Shown here one piece after another: positions 27,968 to 38,014 of a DNA stretch of 64,000 nt. A model generated the notes under the pieces. It was not told the origin of the DNA, made no database searches, and saw only the letters and a list, made by a program, of their open reading frames with translations. How positions within the stretch are numbered: position 1 is the stretch's first letter; the number at the start of each line of letters is the position of its first letter. Both the position numbers and the translations under genes were made by a program. This DNA comes from Luteimonas padinae (lineage in GTDB: Bacteria > Pseudomonadota > Gammaproteobacteria > Xanthomonadales > Xanthomonadaceae): contig NZ_BMZT01000007.1 of the NCBI RefSeq assembly GCF_014652935.1, positions 8,464-72,463 of the forward strand, given 5' to 3'.

Positions 27968-29719
27968 CTAAGGTCGTGCGGCGACGCCCTCGCGCCGGGG
28001 ATCGGCAGCGCCGTGCAGCGCGTGGCCCTCTCTGGCCACGCCGTGCAGGCCGGAATCCTCGCCGGCGCCCGCCACCACGTCCACGCCGAGCGCCGACAGC
28101 GCCGCCCGCAGCTCCGGCGCGAAGGCATCGGCCTCGCCGTTGAAGCGTTCGCCGCGCGCGACCAGGTTGGGCAGCGCGACCGCGTCCTGCAGCGGCAGGT
28201 CCCAGTACAGCCAGCCGACCAGGGTCTTGGCGATGTAGGCCGGGATCGCGTTGCCGCCCGGCGATCCGATCGCGCCGACGAAGCCGCCGTCGCGGTCGAG
28301 CACGATCACCGGCGACATCGACGAGCGCGGGCGCTTGCCCGGCGCGATCGCGTTGGCCGCAGCCGCGCCCGGCCCCCAGGAGAAGTCGGTGAGCTGGTTG
28401 TTGAGCAGCATGCCGCCGACCACGCGCCCGGAGCCGAAATAGGATTCGATGGTGGTGGTCATCGACACCGCGTTGCCGCGGGCGTCGACCACGACGAGGT
28501 GGCTGGTGCCGGCGGGTTCGTCGGTGGCGTCGACGTCGCGCGCGGGTGCGCCGGGCGGGCGGCCGTGCGCGGGCGCGCCGGCGGCGGCACGCGGGCCGAT
28601 CAGTGCGCGGCGAGCGGCGAGGTAGTCCGGATCGAGCAGGCCCTGCACCGGCACGTCGGCGAAGCGCGGATCGCCGACGTAGTGGTCGCGGTCGGCGTAC
28701 ATCAGGCGGCTGGCCTCGGCGAACAGGTACCAGGCCAGGGGGTCGTCGGGGCCGCGCGCGGCGATGTCGGTGCCGTCGAGCAGCAGCATCAGCTGCAGCA
28801 GGCCGACGCCGCTGGCCGGCGGCGGCGCGACGCAGAGCACGTGGGCGCGCAGCGGGCGGCAGATCGGATCGCTGCGCTCGGCGACCTCGGCCTGCAGGTC
28901 CGCCGGCGTCATCCGCGCAGCGTGCGGCGGCGCGGCCACGCGCGCGGCCAGCTGGTCGGCCAGCGGGCCGCTGCGCAGTGCGTCGGCGCCGCGCGCGGCG
29001 ATCGTGCGCAGGCTGGCGGCGTAGGCGGGATTGCGGAAGGTGTCGCCGATGCGCAGCGGCGTGCCGTCGGGTCCCGCGAACAGCGCCACCACGTCGGGGG
29101 CGGAGGCCTGCGGGAAGCGGCCGGCGATGTGGCGGTGCAGGCGCGGCGTGACCGCGAAGCCGAGCTCGGCGCGCCGCGCGGTGGACTCGAACAGGCTGCT
29201 CCACTCGAGCGTGCCGTGCGCGGCATGTGCGAGTTCGAGCGCCGGCAGCGCGCCGGGAACGCCGGTGGCGCGGCCGCTGAGCATCGCCTCGGCGCGCGAC
29301 AGCGGGCGTCCGTCGGCGTCGCTGAACATGCCGGGCCCGGCGCCGGCCGGCGCGCGCTCGCGGCCGATCCAGCTGTCGACGCGCCCGGACGCGGCGTCGT
29401 AGTGCAGCACGATCGCGCCGCCCAGCAGGCCCGAGCTCTGCGGTTCGACCAGCCCCAGCATCGCCTGCACCGCGACCGCGGCGTCGATCGCGCTGCCGCC
29501 GCGGCGCAGCACTTCCAGGCCGGCTTCGGTGGCGAGCGGATGCGCGCTGCTGACCATGCCGGCGTCCGGCGCCTGCGTGTGTCCACCGGCCGCGGCCGGT
29601 AGCGGTGCGGGCGCGGCGTCGCGCGGAGCGGTGCCGCAGGCGGCCAGGCAGAGCAGGGCCAGCGCGGTCAGCGCGCGGGCGCGGCGGGAGAGGGATGCAT
29701 GCGACGACGACGAGGCCAA
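27968..29719 (-). CDS. gamma-glutamyltransferase, lipoprotein (paralog 1)
   Basis: Ntn-hydrolase of 583 residues, exported as a lipoprotein (LALLCLAAC). It should self-cleave before Thr405 (GTSHLVVVD; the common motif is TTHxSVVD, so the second residue is Ser here) to give large and small subunits, and then hydrolyse or transfer gamma-glutamyl groups. Other signatures: PQSSGLLGGA, GRPLSRAEAML, SMSPVIVLDRDGGF and GSPGGNAIPAYIA. The TTG start is supported by AGGAG six bases upstream. Divergent from a second family member; both face a 195-base promoter region. A peptidoglycan-related gamma-D-glutamyl substrate is possible. Confidence 0.9.
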   Translation of the reverse strand: MASSSSHASLSRRARALTALALLCLAACGTAPRDAAPAPLPAAAGGHTQAPDAGMVSSAHPLATEAGLEVLRRGGSAIDAAVAVQAMLGLVEPQSSGLLGGAIVLHYDAASGRVDSWIGRERAPAGAGPGMFSDADGRPLSRAEAMLSGRATGVPGALPALELAHAAHGTLEWSSLFESTARRAELGFAVTPRLHRHIAGRFPQASAPDVVALFAGPDGTPLRIGDTFRNPAYAASLRTIAARGADALRSGPLADQLAARVAAPPHAARMTPADLQAEVAERSDPICRPLRAHVLCVAPPPASGVGLLQLMLLLDGTDIAARGPDDPLAWYLFAEASRLMYADRDHYVGDPRFADVPVQGLLDPDYLAARRALIGPRAAAGAPAHGRPPGAPARDVDATDEPAGTSHLVVVDARGNAVSMTTTIESYFGSGRVVGGMLLNNQLTDFSWGPGAAAANAIAPGKRPRSSMSPVIVLDRDGGFVGAIGSPGGNAIPAYIAKTLVGWLYWDLPLQDAVALPNLVARGERFNGEADAFAPELRAALSALGVDVVAGAGEDSGLHGVAREGHALHGAADPRREGVAARP

Positions 29720-29914
29720 GGGCGGCTCCTGCGTGGCGCGGCGACGCGCGGGTCGCCGCCATGGAACGGTCCGGCGAGGCTATCGCGATCGCAGGCCGCG
29801 CGTCCCTCGCTTTGCCGCCGTGTTCCATAGCCCCGCTGCATACCCGACCACAGGAAAGCTGCGCGACACGGCCGATCGCCTGCGGCAGTGTCGGAATGCA
29901 ACCGGAGAACCGAC

Positions 29915-31642
29915 ATGCGCAGGCCGTCCACCCTGTCCGCCGCGGCGCTGCTCGCCGCCTGCCTTGCCATCGCCGCGCCGACGGCCCCGGCGCAGACGCG
30001 GCAGCTGCTCAACTACGAAGAGATCCACAAGCCCGTTGTCGCCGACGGCGGCATGGTGGTCAGCCAGAGCGACCACGCCAGCCGGATCGGCGCCGAGGTC
30101 CTGCGCGAGGGCGGCAACGCGGTCGATGCCAGCGTGGCGATGGCCTTCGCCATGGCGGTGACGCTGCCGCGCGCAGGCAACATCGGCGGCGACGGCTACA
30201 TGCTGCTTCACCTCGCGGACGGCCACGCGGTGGCGATCGACTTCCGCTCGATGGCGCCGGCGCTTGCCACGCTCGAGGCCTACGTGGGCGAGGACGGAAG
30301 CCTGCAGGGCCACGCCGCGGGCATCCGCGCCGCGGGCGTGCCGGGCACGGTGGCGGGCCTGGCGCTGGCGCACGGGAAATACGGGCGCCTGCCGTGGAGG
30401 CGGCTGCTGCAGCCGGCGATCCGGCTGGCCGCGGACGGCATGGTGCTCAGCCGCGACGAGGCCTTCGCGCTCGAATGGGGCCGTGAGCGGCTGGCGCGCA
30501 GCGCAGCGGGCGCGAAGGTCTTCCTGCATCCCGACGGCTCTGCGTTGCGCGCCGGCGAGCGCCTGGTGCAGGCCGACCTCGCCTGGTCGCTGCGCCAGAT
30601 CGCCGAGCACGGCGCGGACGCCTTCTACCGCGGCGCGATCGCCGAGCGCCTCGACGCCGGCATGCGCGCCCACGGCGGACTGCTGCGCAAGGACGACCTC
30701 GCCGCCTATCGCGCGATCGAGCGTGAGCCGCTGCGCAGCAGCTACCGCGGCCACGCGCTGCTGACCATGCCGCCGTCCAGCGGCGGCGGGCCCGGCATCG
30801 CGATGACGCTCAACATCCTCGAACAGTTCGACCTCGCGGCCATGGGTGCCGGCTCCGCCGACGCCCTGCACCTGCTGGCCGAAGCGACCAAGCTGGCCTG
30901 GCGCGACCGCCGCGCCCATGCCAACGATCCCGCCGCCGCGCCGGTGCCGCTGGGCGGCTTCGTCTCCAAGGCCTACGGCGCATCGCGCGCGGCCGCGATC
31001 AGGATGGACCGCGCGACGCCGGCCGCCGAGGTGGCCGCCGGCGACATCTGGGCGCACGAAGGCCCCGACACCACGCACTTCTCCGTGGTCGACGGCGAGG
31101 GCAACGCGGTCAGCACCACGTACACGATCGGCGCCGATTTCGGCTCGGGCGTGATGATCGAAGGCACCGGCTTCCTGCTCGGCAACCTGATCGGCAACTT
31201 CTCGCTGCAGGCGCAGCTGGACGCCGCGCGCGACGGCCGCGAACCGCCGGCGAACGCGCTGCGCCCGGGCAGCCGCCCGGTGTCGAGCATGGCGCCGACG
31301 ATGCTGCTGCGCGACGGCCGGCCGTGGCTGGTGACCGGCAGCCCCGGCGGCAACACGATTCCCGGCACGATCGTGCAGATGGTGGTCAACGTGGTCGATT
31401 TCGGCATGAACATCGCCGAGGCCACCGCGTTCCCGCGCATCCACCAGCAGGTCACGGACCGCGGCGAGCTCGACATCGAGCGCGGCTTCAGCCCGGACAC
31501 GCTGCGCCTGCTGCGCGAGCGCGGCCACGTGCCGGAGCAGGGGCAGACCATCGGCAGCACGCAGACGCTGCTGCTGGAGCCGGGGCGGGTGGAAGGCGCG
31601 GCCGATCCGCGGCGCCCGGGCGCGTCGGCCGTCGCGCGCTAG
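29915..31642 (+). CDS. gamma-glutamyltransferase, periplasmic (paralog 2)
   Basis: Second Ntn-hydrolase of the family, 575 residues, with a Sec signal (LLAACLAIAAPTAPAQ). Catalytic Thr386 is in the canonical DTTHFSVVD, and the substrate loop SSMAPTMLLRDG and GSPGGNTIPG are intact. It shares only the fold signatures with its divergent neighbour, so the two probably differ in substrate. Likely role: periplasmic release of glutamate from gamma-glutamyl compounds (glutathione, gamma-glutamyl peptides, or gamma-D-glutamyl bonds of cell wall). ATG at 29915 with GGAG is preferred to a GTG nine codons upstream. The TonB receptor gene follows by 137 bases. Confidence 0.9.
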   Translation: MRRPSTLSAAALLAACLAIAAPTAPAQTRQLLNYEEIHKPVVADGGMVVSQSDHASRIGAEVLREGGNAVDASVAMAFAMAVTLPRAGNIGGDGYMLLHLADGHAVAIDFRSMAPALATLEAYVGEDGSLQGHAAGIRAAGVPGTVAGLALAHGKYGRLPWRRLLQPAIRLAADGMVLSRDEAFALEWGRERLARSAAGAKVFLHPDGSALRAGERLVQADLAWSLRQIAEHGADAFYRGAIAERLDAGMRAHGGLLRKDDLAAYRAIEREPLRSSYRGHALLTMPPSSGGGPGIAMTLNILEQFDLAAMGAGSADALHLLAEATKLAWRDRRAHANDPAAAPVPLGGFVSKAYGASRAAAIRMDRATPAAEVAAGDIWAHEGPDTTHFSVVDGEGNAVSTTYTIGADFGSGVMIEGTGFLLGNLIGNFSLQAQLDAARDGREPPANALRPGSRPVSSMAPTMLLRDGRPWLVTGSPGGNTIPGTIVQMVVNVVDFGMNIAEATAFPRIHQQVTDRGELDIERGFSPDTLRLLRERGHVPEQGQTIGSTQTLLLEPGRVEGAADPRRPGASAVAR

Positions 31643-31779
31643 CAGGGCGGGGCGCAGGCATAACCTGCCGCTATGGGGTGGGCCCAAAAAGCGAGGCTTC
31701 GCGAGGTCGCAACGTCGCTAGAGTCCGGGCAGGGGAGCGCGGCGACGCGCCGGTTCATGCCTTCGGAGGGAATCACCAC

Positions 31780-34700
31780 ATGCATCATCGCCTGATCAAG
31801 CCGACGCTGCTCAGCGTCATCCTCGCCTCCACGCTGCAGGGCATGGCCTTCGCGCAGCAGCCGCCGGCGGAGCCCGCGCCGCCTCTGGCCGATACCGAAG
31901 CCGATGCCGCGCAGGGGCCGAGCGCCAAGGACCTGGACGCCGTGACGGTGGTGGGCAGCCGCCTGGCCAGCAACCGCGTCGAAGGGCCGTCGCCGGTGCT
32001 GGTGATGGACGAGGAGAAGATCGAGGCCACCGGTGCGATCTCCGGCGACGAGCTGCTGCAGTCGATCCCGCAGGTCGGCGACATGATGTTCAACAACGCC
32101 GACACCGCCGCCAACCTCAACGCCGCGCGCGGCGACGTCGGCTCGATCAACCTGCGCAACCTCGGCACCGGCAACACCCTGCTGATGGTGAACGGCCGGC
32201 GCATGGTCCCGCATCCGGGCACGCAGACCGAGGCGCTGGTGCCGCGGCAGACCGCCAACATGAACGCGATTCCGCTGTTCGGCACCCGCCGGGTGGAGAC
32301 CCTGCTCGGCGGTGCGTCCGCGCTGTACGGATCCGATGCGGTGGCCGGCGTGGTCAACGTGGTGCTCGACACCCACTACCAGGGCTTCCAGGTGCAGGGC
32401 CAGTACGGCGGCTCCGAAGACGTGGACTTCCGCCAGGGCAACATCAACTTCAAGGCCGGCAAATGGTTCAACGACGGCCGCACGCGGGCCACGGTAGTCG
32501 GCGGCTGGACGCATCGCACCGACCTCCCGGCCACCGAGCGCGACTACAGCGCCAACATGGACCGCCGCGCGCAGATGGACGGCACCGACTTCGAGGGCGT
32601 CACCGCCTTCGACGACCGCATCACCGGTACGTCCTGGGGCGTGTTCCAGACCATCGACGGCGTGCGCGTGCGCGATGCCGACAACGGTTCGATCACCAGC
32701 GCCAGCGGCTATTTCCACATCGACCCGGTGGGCCACCACGGCTGTACCGCGCAGATCACCGACGATGTCTGCGTCAATTCCGGCGCGCAGAGCACCGACG
32801 CCGACCGGCCTCTGCGCTTCAGCCCGAACCACCAGCGCAACATCCTGGGCGAGGTCGACCGCATGAACGTGTTCGGCACGCTCGAACACGATCTGGACGA
32901 CAACTTCGTCGCCTTCGCGGAGCTGGCGTACTACGAGTCCCGCTACAAGGGCATGCGCGAGCAGGCGGCGGCGCTGGGCGCGGCGCCGATCATCGTGTCG
33001 AAGACCAACTACTGGAACCCGTTCGGCGCCATGTACCTGCCCGACGGTTCGCTCAATCCCAACCGCCTGGCCGGCATCGACGCGCCGGAGGAGGGGCTGG
33101 ACGTGCGCATGACCAGCTTCCGCGCCACCGACACCACGCGCCCGTACACGGTCGATGACGACCAGTACCGGTTCCTGGCCGGCGTCCGCGGCATGGTGGG
33201 CGGCTTCGACTGGGAAGGCGCGGTGCTGTACTCGGAGGCCAACACCACCGACACCCAGCACGGCTCGATCAGCAGCACGCTGTTCACCGAGGCCCTGGCG
33301 TGGAGCACGCCCGATGCCTACAACCCCTTCCACGGCGGCAACCTCGCCGACTGGGGCGCGCCGCCGGATTCCGCGCGCAACCAGGCGGCGATCGACCACT
33401 TCACGGTTCCCGTGGTCCGCAAGAGCAAGGCGACGCTGTTCCAGGTCGATACCCGCTTCATCCGCGAGGACCTGTTCGCGCTGCCCGCCGGCCACGTCGG
33501 GGTCGCCTTCGGCGCCGAGTGGCGCCGGGAAACCCTGAAGGACGACCGCGACCCGCGCTTCGACGGCACCATCACCTATACCAACCCGATGAACGGTGCG
33601 ATCACCAGCGACGTGCTCGGCGCCAGCCCGTCGGGCGACAACTCCGGTGACCGCGACGTCGGTTCGCTGTACGCCGAGTTCGCGATCCCGCTGGTGTCGC
33701 CGTCGATGGGCGTGCCGCTGGTGCGCGCGCTGGACCTGCAGGTCGCCGGGCGCCACGAGCGCTACTCGGACTTCGGCGGCGTCACCAAGCCCAAGGTCTC
33801 GCTGGCCTGGGACATCGTCGACGGCCTGATGGTCCGCGGCAACTGGTCGGAGAGCTTCCTCGCGCCCAACATCCTGCAGCTGTACGCCGAAGGCACCACG
33901 GTCAGCAACAGCCGCACCGACTACTACGTCTGCGAGGCCGACATCCGCAACGGCACCATCGACGGCGTGCACCGCTGCGGCCGCAGCTACAGCACCATGG
34001 CGATCCGCAGCGGCAACCGCGACCTGCAGCCGGAGACGGCGGAAACCTGGTCGGCGGGCGTCGTGTTCCAGCCGCGCTTCCTGCCCGAATCCACCCGGAT
34101 GACGTTCACCGCCGACTACTTCGAGATCCAGCAGGAAGACGTGATCGGCATCCTGGGCGAGGCCACCCAGCTGGCGCTGGACTACCTGCTGCGCATGGAG
34201 GGCTCGTACAACCCGGCGGTGGTGCGGCTGGAGCCCGACCAGGCCCGGATCGACCTGTTCGACGGCACCGGGCTGGCGCCGGTGGGCATGGTCGACTACG
34301 TGGATGACGTCTACATCAACCGCCTGCCGCGGACCACGCGCGGCATCGACTTCGGCGTCGACTGGCGCCTGCGCACGGACAATGCCGGCACCTTCAACGC
34401 CAGCCTCAACGCGACCCGCCTGATCGAGATGTCGCAGGACCCGACCGAGGACGAGCTGCGCATCATCGCCGCCCAGGAAGCCGGGGTCATCGACGACAAC
34501 TTCGACATCCGCAACGCCGGCAACCTGCTGGGCGTGAACGGCAAGCCGGAGTGGCGCGCCACCTTCAGCGCCTCGTGGCGCAAGGGCGGCTGGGGCCTGG
34601 GCACCTTCGTCAACTACACCGACGGCTTCGAATCGACCGGCGCGGTGTCCAACCTCGGTGACTACTGGCAGGTGCCGAGCTGGACCACCGCCAACGTCTG

Positions 34701-34881
34701 GGCCGAGCACCGCTTCAGCGGGACCGAGAGCCTCCTCGACGGCACCCGCATCCGCCTGACCGTGCGCAACGTCGGCGACCGCCAGCCGCCGCTGACGCCC
34801 AGCGCGCTGGGCTACAGCTCGTCGATGCACAATGCGCTGGGGCGTGGCTGGTACCTGACGGTGACCAAGTCCTTCGACTGA
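31780..34881 (+). CDS. TonB-dependent outer-membrane receptor
   Basis: Receptor of 1033 residues. Signal peptide ends near TLQGMAFAQ; a short Pro-rich segment precedes the TonB box-like DAVTVVGSR; the plug domain (about 55-170) has SIPQVGDMMF, LRNLGTGNTLLMVNGRR and GGASALYGSDAVAGVVN; the rest is the 22-strand barrel ending in the terminal aromatic pattern WYLTVTKSF. The size and DxVxVVGSR type match xanthomonad receptors for oligosaccharides or peptides rather than siderophores. A CGGAGG stands before the ATG. Position between a gamma-glutamyltransferase and a D-Ala-D-Ala dipeptidase fusion suggests import of cell-wall or gamma-glutamyl peptides. Confidence 0.93.
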   Translation: MHHRLIKPTLLSVILASTLQGMAFAQQPPAEPAPPLADTEADAAQGPSAKDLDAVTVVGSRLASNRVEGPSPVLVMDEEKIEATGAISGDELLQSIPQVGDMMFNNADTAANLNAARGDVGSINLRNLGTGNTLLMVNGRRMVPHPGTQTEALVPRQTANMNAIPLFGTRRVETLLGGASALYGSDAVAGVVNVVLDTHYQGFQVQGQYGGSEDVDFRQGNINFKAGKWFNDGRTRATVVGGWTHRTDLPATERDYSANMDRRAQMDGTDFEGVTAFDDRITGTSWGVFQTIDGVRVRDADNGSITSASGYFHIDPVGHHGCTAQITDDVCVNSGAQSTDADRPLRFSPNHQRNILGEVDRMNVFGTLEHDLDDNFVAFAELAYYESRYKGMREQAAALGAAPIIVSKTNYWNPFGAMYLPDGSLNPNRLAGIDAPEEGLDVRMTSFRATDTTRPYTVDDDQYRFLAGVRGMVGGFDWEGAVLYSEANTTDTQHGSISSTLFTEALAWSTPDAYNPFHGGNLADWGAPPDSARNQAAIDHFTVPVVRKSKATLFQVDTRFIREDLFALPAGHVGVAFGAEWRRETLKDDRDPRFDGTITYTNPMNGAITSDVLGASPSGDNSGDRDVGSLYAEFAIPLVSPSMGVPLVRALDLQVAGRHERYSDFGGVTKPKVSLAWDIVDGLMVRGNWSESFLAPNILQLYAEGTTVSNSRTDYYVCEADIRNGTIDGVHRCGRSYSTMAIRSGNRDLQPETAETWSAGVVFQPRFLPESTRMTFTADYFEIQQEDVIGILGEATQLALDYLLRMEGSYNPAVVRLEPDQARIDLFDGTGLAPVGMVDYVDDVYINRLPRTTRGIDFGVDWRLRTDNAGTFNASLNATRLIEMSQDPTEDELRIIAAQEAGVIDDNFDIRNAGNLLGVNGKPEWRATFSASWRKGGWGLGTFVNYTDGFESTGAVSNLGDYWQVPSWTTANVWAEHRFSGTESLLDGTRIRLTVRNVGDRQPPLTPSALGYSSSMHNALGRGWYLTVTKSFD

Positions 34882-34960
34882 GCGCCGCCGTCATCGCCAC
34901 CGCCGCCGCCACGAGGGGCGGCGGTGGCCGCGCGCAACCGCAGGACCTGCCGGAGGAACC

Positions 34961-36790
34961 ATGAAGCGATCCCGCAAGAACCGCCACGCCTTGTCGCTGT
35001 GCGCGGCCTGGCTGCTGGCGTGCGCGTGGCTGCCGTCGATGGCGGCCGACGATGTCGAAGCCCGGCTCCGCGGGCTGATGGCCGAGCACGACACCGTGGG
35101 CCTGGCGGTGGTGGTGGCCAGGGACAACGCCATCGTCTACCGCGGCAGCTTCGGCTGGAAGGACCTGGAGGCGAAGGTTCCGCTGGAAGCCGACGACCTG
35201 TTCCGGATCGCCTCGATCTCCAAGTCGTTCGCGGCCACCTCGGTGATGCAGCTGGTGGAGCAGGGCCGGCTGTCGCTGGACGACGATGCCGGCGACCTGA
35301 TCGGCTTCCCGGTGCGCAATCCGGCCTTCCCCGACCGGCCGATCACGCTGCGGATGCTGCTCGACCACACCTCGTCGATCACCGACGGGCCGAGCTACGG
35401 CAATCTCGACGTCATCGACCCCGGCGCCGGCGGCAACTGGCAGGGCAGCTACGCCGACCGTGCGCCCGGCGAGCGCTACGAATACTCCAATCTCGCCTAC
35501 AACATGGTGGGGACGATCGTGGAGCGGGTGTCGGGCGAACGCTTCGACGCCTACGTGCGGCGGCACGTGTTCGAACCGCTCGGGCTCGAGGGTGGCCACC
35601 TGGTGGACACGCTGGACGCGGGGCGCCTGGCCCGCATCTACCGCTGGCGCGACGGCGAGGGCTTCGTGCGCTCGGACGCGGCCTATGCGCCGCTGGGCGA
35701 GCGCCTGCAGCACTACGTGCAGGGCCGCGACGCGCCGATGTTCTCGCCCACCGGTGGCGTCAAGATCTCGGCACCCGACCTGGCCCGCTACATGCTGATG
35801 CACATGAACCAGGGCGAGTGGAACGGCGTGCGCATCATCGCCCCCGCCAGCGCGAAGGCGATGCAGACGGCGACCGTGGACGTCGACGGCACAGCCGCCT
35901 ACGGGCTGGCGCTGAAAACCGATCCGGAGCTGGTGCCGGGCGTGGTGCTGACCGGCCACACCGGCTCAGCCTATGGCCTCTACAGCTCGATGTTCTTCGA
36001 CGCGGAGAAGAAGTACGGCTTCGTGGTGATCACCAACGGCAGCCGCGGGGAGGAGGCGTTCCGCACCGCGGTCAACCGGGCGCTGCACGAGCATTTCATC
36101 GCCGATCCCGCGGCGGAGCCGGCGGCCGCGCCCGCGCCCGTCGTGTCCGACGCGACCACCAGGGCCGAGGCCGGCCTGGTCGACATCCGCGAGCTGGTGC
36201 CCGACATCTCGCAGTCGATCGCCTATGCCGGCAGCCACAACTTCGTCGGTGCGCCGGTGGACGGCTACGAAGCGCCGCGCTGCTGGCTGAAGCGCGACGC
36301 CGCCGAGGCGCTGGCGCGGGTCGACGCGGCCCTGCGTCCGCGTCACCTGCGCCTGCACGTGTTCGATTGCTACCGCCCGGCGCGCGCGGTGGCGCACTTC
36401 ATGCGCTGGGTGGAGGACGCGGACGACCTGGCCACCAAGGCCACGCACTATCCCGACCTGGACAAGCCGCAGCTTCTGGAGGGCTACATCGCCCCGGTGT
36501 CCGGCCACAGCCGCGGCGGCACCGTCGACCTCACCCTGCTGCGCTGCGACGCCGACGGCGCCGGCTGCGAGCCGCTGGACATGGGCACCGGCTTCGACTT
36601 CTTCGGGCCGCTGGCCAACACCGACTCGCCCGACGCCAGCCCCGCGCAGCGCGCCAACCGGCAGCTGCTGCGCGAGGCGATGGAGGCCGGCGGCTTCCGC
36701 AACCACCCGATGGAGTGGTGGCACTACGGCTTGCGCTCCGATGCGCCGCCCGGCCCGCTGTACGACGTGCCAATCAGCTCCAGACGTTGA
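34961..36790 (+). CDS. serine beta-lactamase-like hydrolase fused to a VanX-type D-Ala-D-Ala dipeptidase
   Basis: Exported protein of 609 residues with a Sec signal ending near SMA. Domain 1 (about 32-390) is a penicillin-binding/class C beta-lactamase-like serine hydrolase: SxxK at Ser85-Lys88 (SISK), YSN at 175-177, HTG at 333-335. A Pro/Ala-rich linker (about 393-408) leads to domain 2 (about 410-609), an M15D D-Ala-D-Ala dipeptidase: zinc ligands His516 and Asp523 (HSRGGTVD), His588, and catalytic Glu585 (EWWH), spaced as in VanX. Domain 1 could be a D-aminopeptidase or carboxypeptidase feeding domain 2. CGGAGGAA precedes the ATG. Its last 17 bases overlap the convergent gltS gene. Confidence 0.9.
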   Translation: MKRSRKNRHALSLCAAWLLACAWLPSMAADDVEARLRGLMAEHDTVGLAVVVARDNAIVYRGSFGWKDLEAKVPLEADDLFRIASISKSFAATSVMQLVEQGRLSLDDDAGDLIGFPVRNPAFPDRPITLRMLLDHTSSITDGPSYGNLDVIDPGAGGNWQGSYADRAPGERYEYSNLAYNMVGTIVERVSGERFDAYVRRHVFEPLGLEGGHLVDTLDAGRLARIYRWRDGEGFVRSDAAYAPLGERLQHYVQGRDAPMFSPTGGVKISAPDLARYMLMHMNQGEWNGVRIIAPASAKAMQTATVDVDGTAAYGLALKTDPELVPGVVLTGHTGSAYGLYSSMFFDAEKKYGFVVITNGSRGEEAFRTAVNRALHEHFIADPAAEPAAAPAPVVSDATTRAEAGLVDIRELVPDISQSIAYAGSHNFVGAPVDGYEAPRCWLKRDAAEALARVDAALRPRHLRLHVFDCYRPARAVAHFMRWVEDADDLATKATHYPDLDKPQLLEGYIAPVSGHSRGGTVDLTLLRCDADGAGCEPLDMGTGFDFFGPLANTDSPDASPAQRANRQLLREAMEAGGFRNHPMEWWHYGLRSDAPPGPLYDVPISSRR

Positions 36791-37967
36791 TGAAGCCGGT
36801 GATGATCAGCGCATTGCTGAAGTCGATGAAGAACGCGCCCACCAGCGGCGCGACCAGGAAGGCGCGCGGCGCCGCGCCGTAGCGCTCGACGAGCGTGCGC
36901 ATCACCGCCATCGCGTTCGCGGTGGTGCCGAGCATGAAGCCGATGAAGCCGCCGCCCATCACCGCGGCGTCGTAGTCGCGGCCCATCATCCGGAACACCA
37001 CCAGGCAGAACGCCGCCACCATCCCCACCTGCAGGCCGAGGTTCACCAACAGCGGCAGCGCCAGCCCGGCCAGCTCCCACAGCTTCAGGTTCATCAGCGC
37101 CACCGACAGGAACAGCGCCAGGCAGACGTTGCCGATCAGGTCGGTGGTGGGCACCGACATGCCGATCCAGCCAGTGGCGTCGTCGATGTTGCGGATCACC
37201 GCGCCCACCAGCATCGCGCCGACATAGGCCGGCAGGGTGATGCCGGTGGCCGAGATCAGCCCGCTGACCCAGCTGCCCAGCCACATGGCCACCAGGATCA
37301 CGACGATGCTCTTCAGCGCGCCGTATTCGCGCTGGGCCTCGGTCAGCGCCGGCGCGGCGACGGCATCGTCGGGGGCGTCATGGTCCTGCGGGCGCGTGGA
37401 TACCAGGCCGAAGCGGCGGATCAGCACGGTGATCACCGGGCCGCCGATCAGGCCGCCCAGCACGATGCCCGCCATCGCGGCCGCCACCGCGATCGATTCG
37501 GCGCCCTCGACGCCGGCGGCCTCGAACAGCGGCGCGAACGCCAGCCCGGTCGCCGGCCCGCCGGTCAGCGTGGTCGACCCGGCCAGCACGCCGAACAGCG
37601 GATGCAGGTCGAAGCCGACCGCCACCGCCATGCCCAGCAGGTTCTGCGCCACGGCGAACACGGTGGCGAGCGCCAGGAACACCAGCACCTGCCGGCCGCT
37701 GATCTTCAGCAGGCGCAGGCTGGCATTGACGCCGATGGTGGTGAAGAACGCGATCATCAGCGGGCTCTGCAGGCCGGTGTCGAGCTCGAACAGGGCGGTG
37801 CCGCGGTCGTGGGCGATCCAGGCGGCGATCGCGAACACCAGGCCGCCGATCACCGGCGGCGGCAGGTTGTAGCGGCCGAGCACGGGGATCGCGCGGCACA
37901 GCGCATAGCCCAGGAACAGGGCGATGCCGGCAAGGGCGAGGGTCTGGACGGCGTCGAGTTGCAGCAT
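36774..37967 (-). CDS. gltS: sodium/glutamate symporter
   Basis: Inner-membrane protein of 397 residues of the ESS family, about ten to twelve helices, with the two Gly-rich re-entrant loops GGLVFAIAA and GGPATGLAF-like (TLTGGPATGLAFAP). It should import glutamate with sodium; E. coli GltS accepts both L- and D-glutamate. The ATG ending at 37967 has AGGAG five bases upstream; the GTG two codons earlier overlaps that site and is rejected. First of the gene group with the D-aminoacylase, epimerase and DUF1611 genes, though on the same strand but downstream of them, 47 bases after the aminoacylase stop. Confidence 0.93.
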   Translation of the reverse strand: MLQLDAVQTLALAGIALFLGYALCRAIPVLGRYNLPPPVIGGLVFAIAAWIAHDRGTALFELDTGLQSPLMIAFFTTIGVNASLRLLKISGRQVLVFLALATVFAVAQNLLGMAVAVGFDLHPLFGVLAGSTTLTGGPATGLAFAPLFEAAGVEGAESIAVAAAMAGIVLGGLIGGPVITVLIRRFGLVSTRPQDHDAPDDAVAAPALTEAQREYGALKSIVVILVAMWLGSWVSGLISATGITLPAYVGAMLVGAVIRNIDDATGWIGMSVPTTDLIGNVCLALFLSVALMNLKLWELAGLALPLLVNLGLQVGMVAAFCLVVFRMMGRDYDAAVMGGGFIGFMLGTTANAMAVMRTLVERYGAAPRAFLVAPLVGAFFIDFSNALIITGFINVWS

Positions 37968-38014
37968 GGACACTCCTTTTCGGGGTCACGTCGCCCGCAG
38001 CGGGCGGGCGAAGT

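Noticed and set aside
24784-28128. Long minus-strand frame over rsgA and the DUF1704 gene
   Set aside because: It lies opposite two well-supported genes and has shadow-type composition.
31639-34830. Open frame of 1063 codons on the minus strand opposite the TonB receptor
   Set aside because: Typical high-GC antisense shadow: His/Arg/Val-rich composition without domains, exactly opposite a clear receptor gene.
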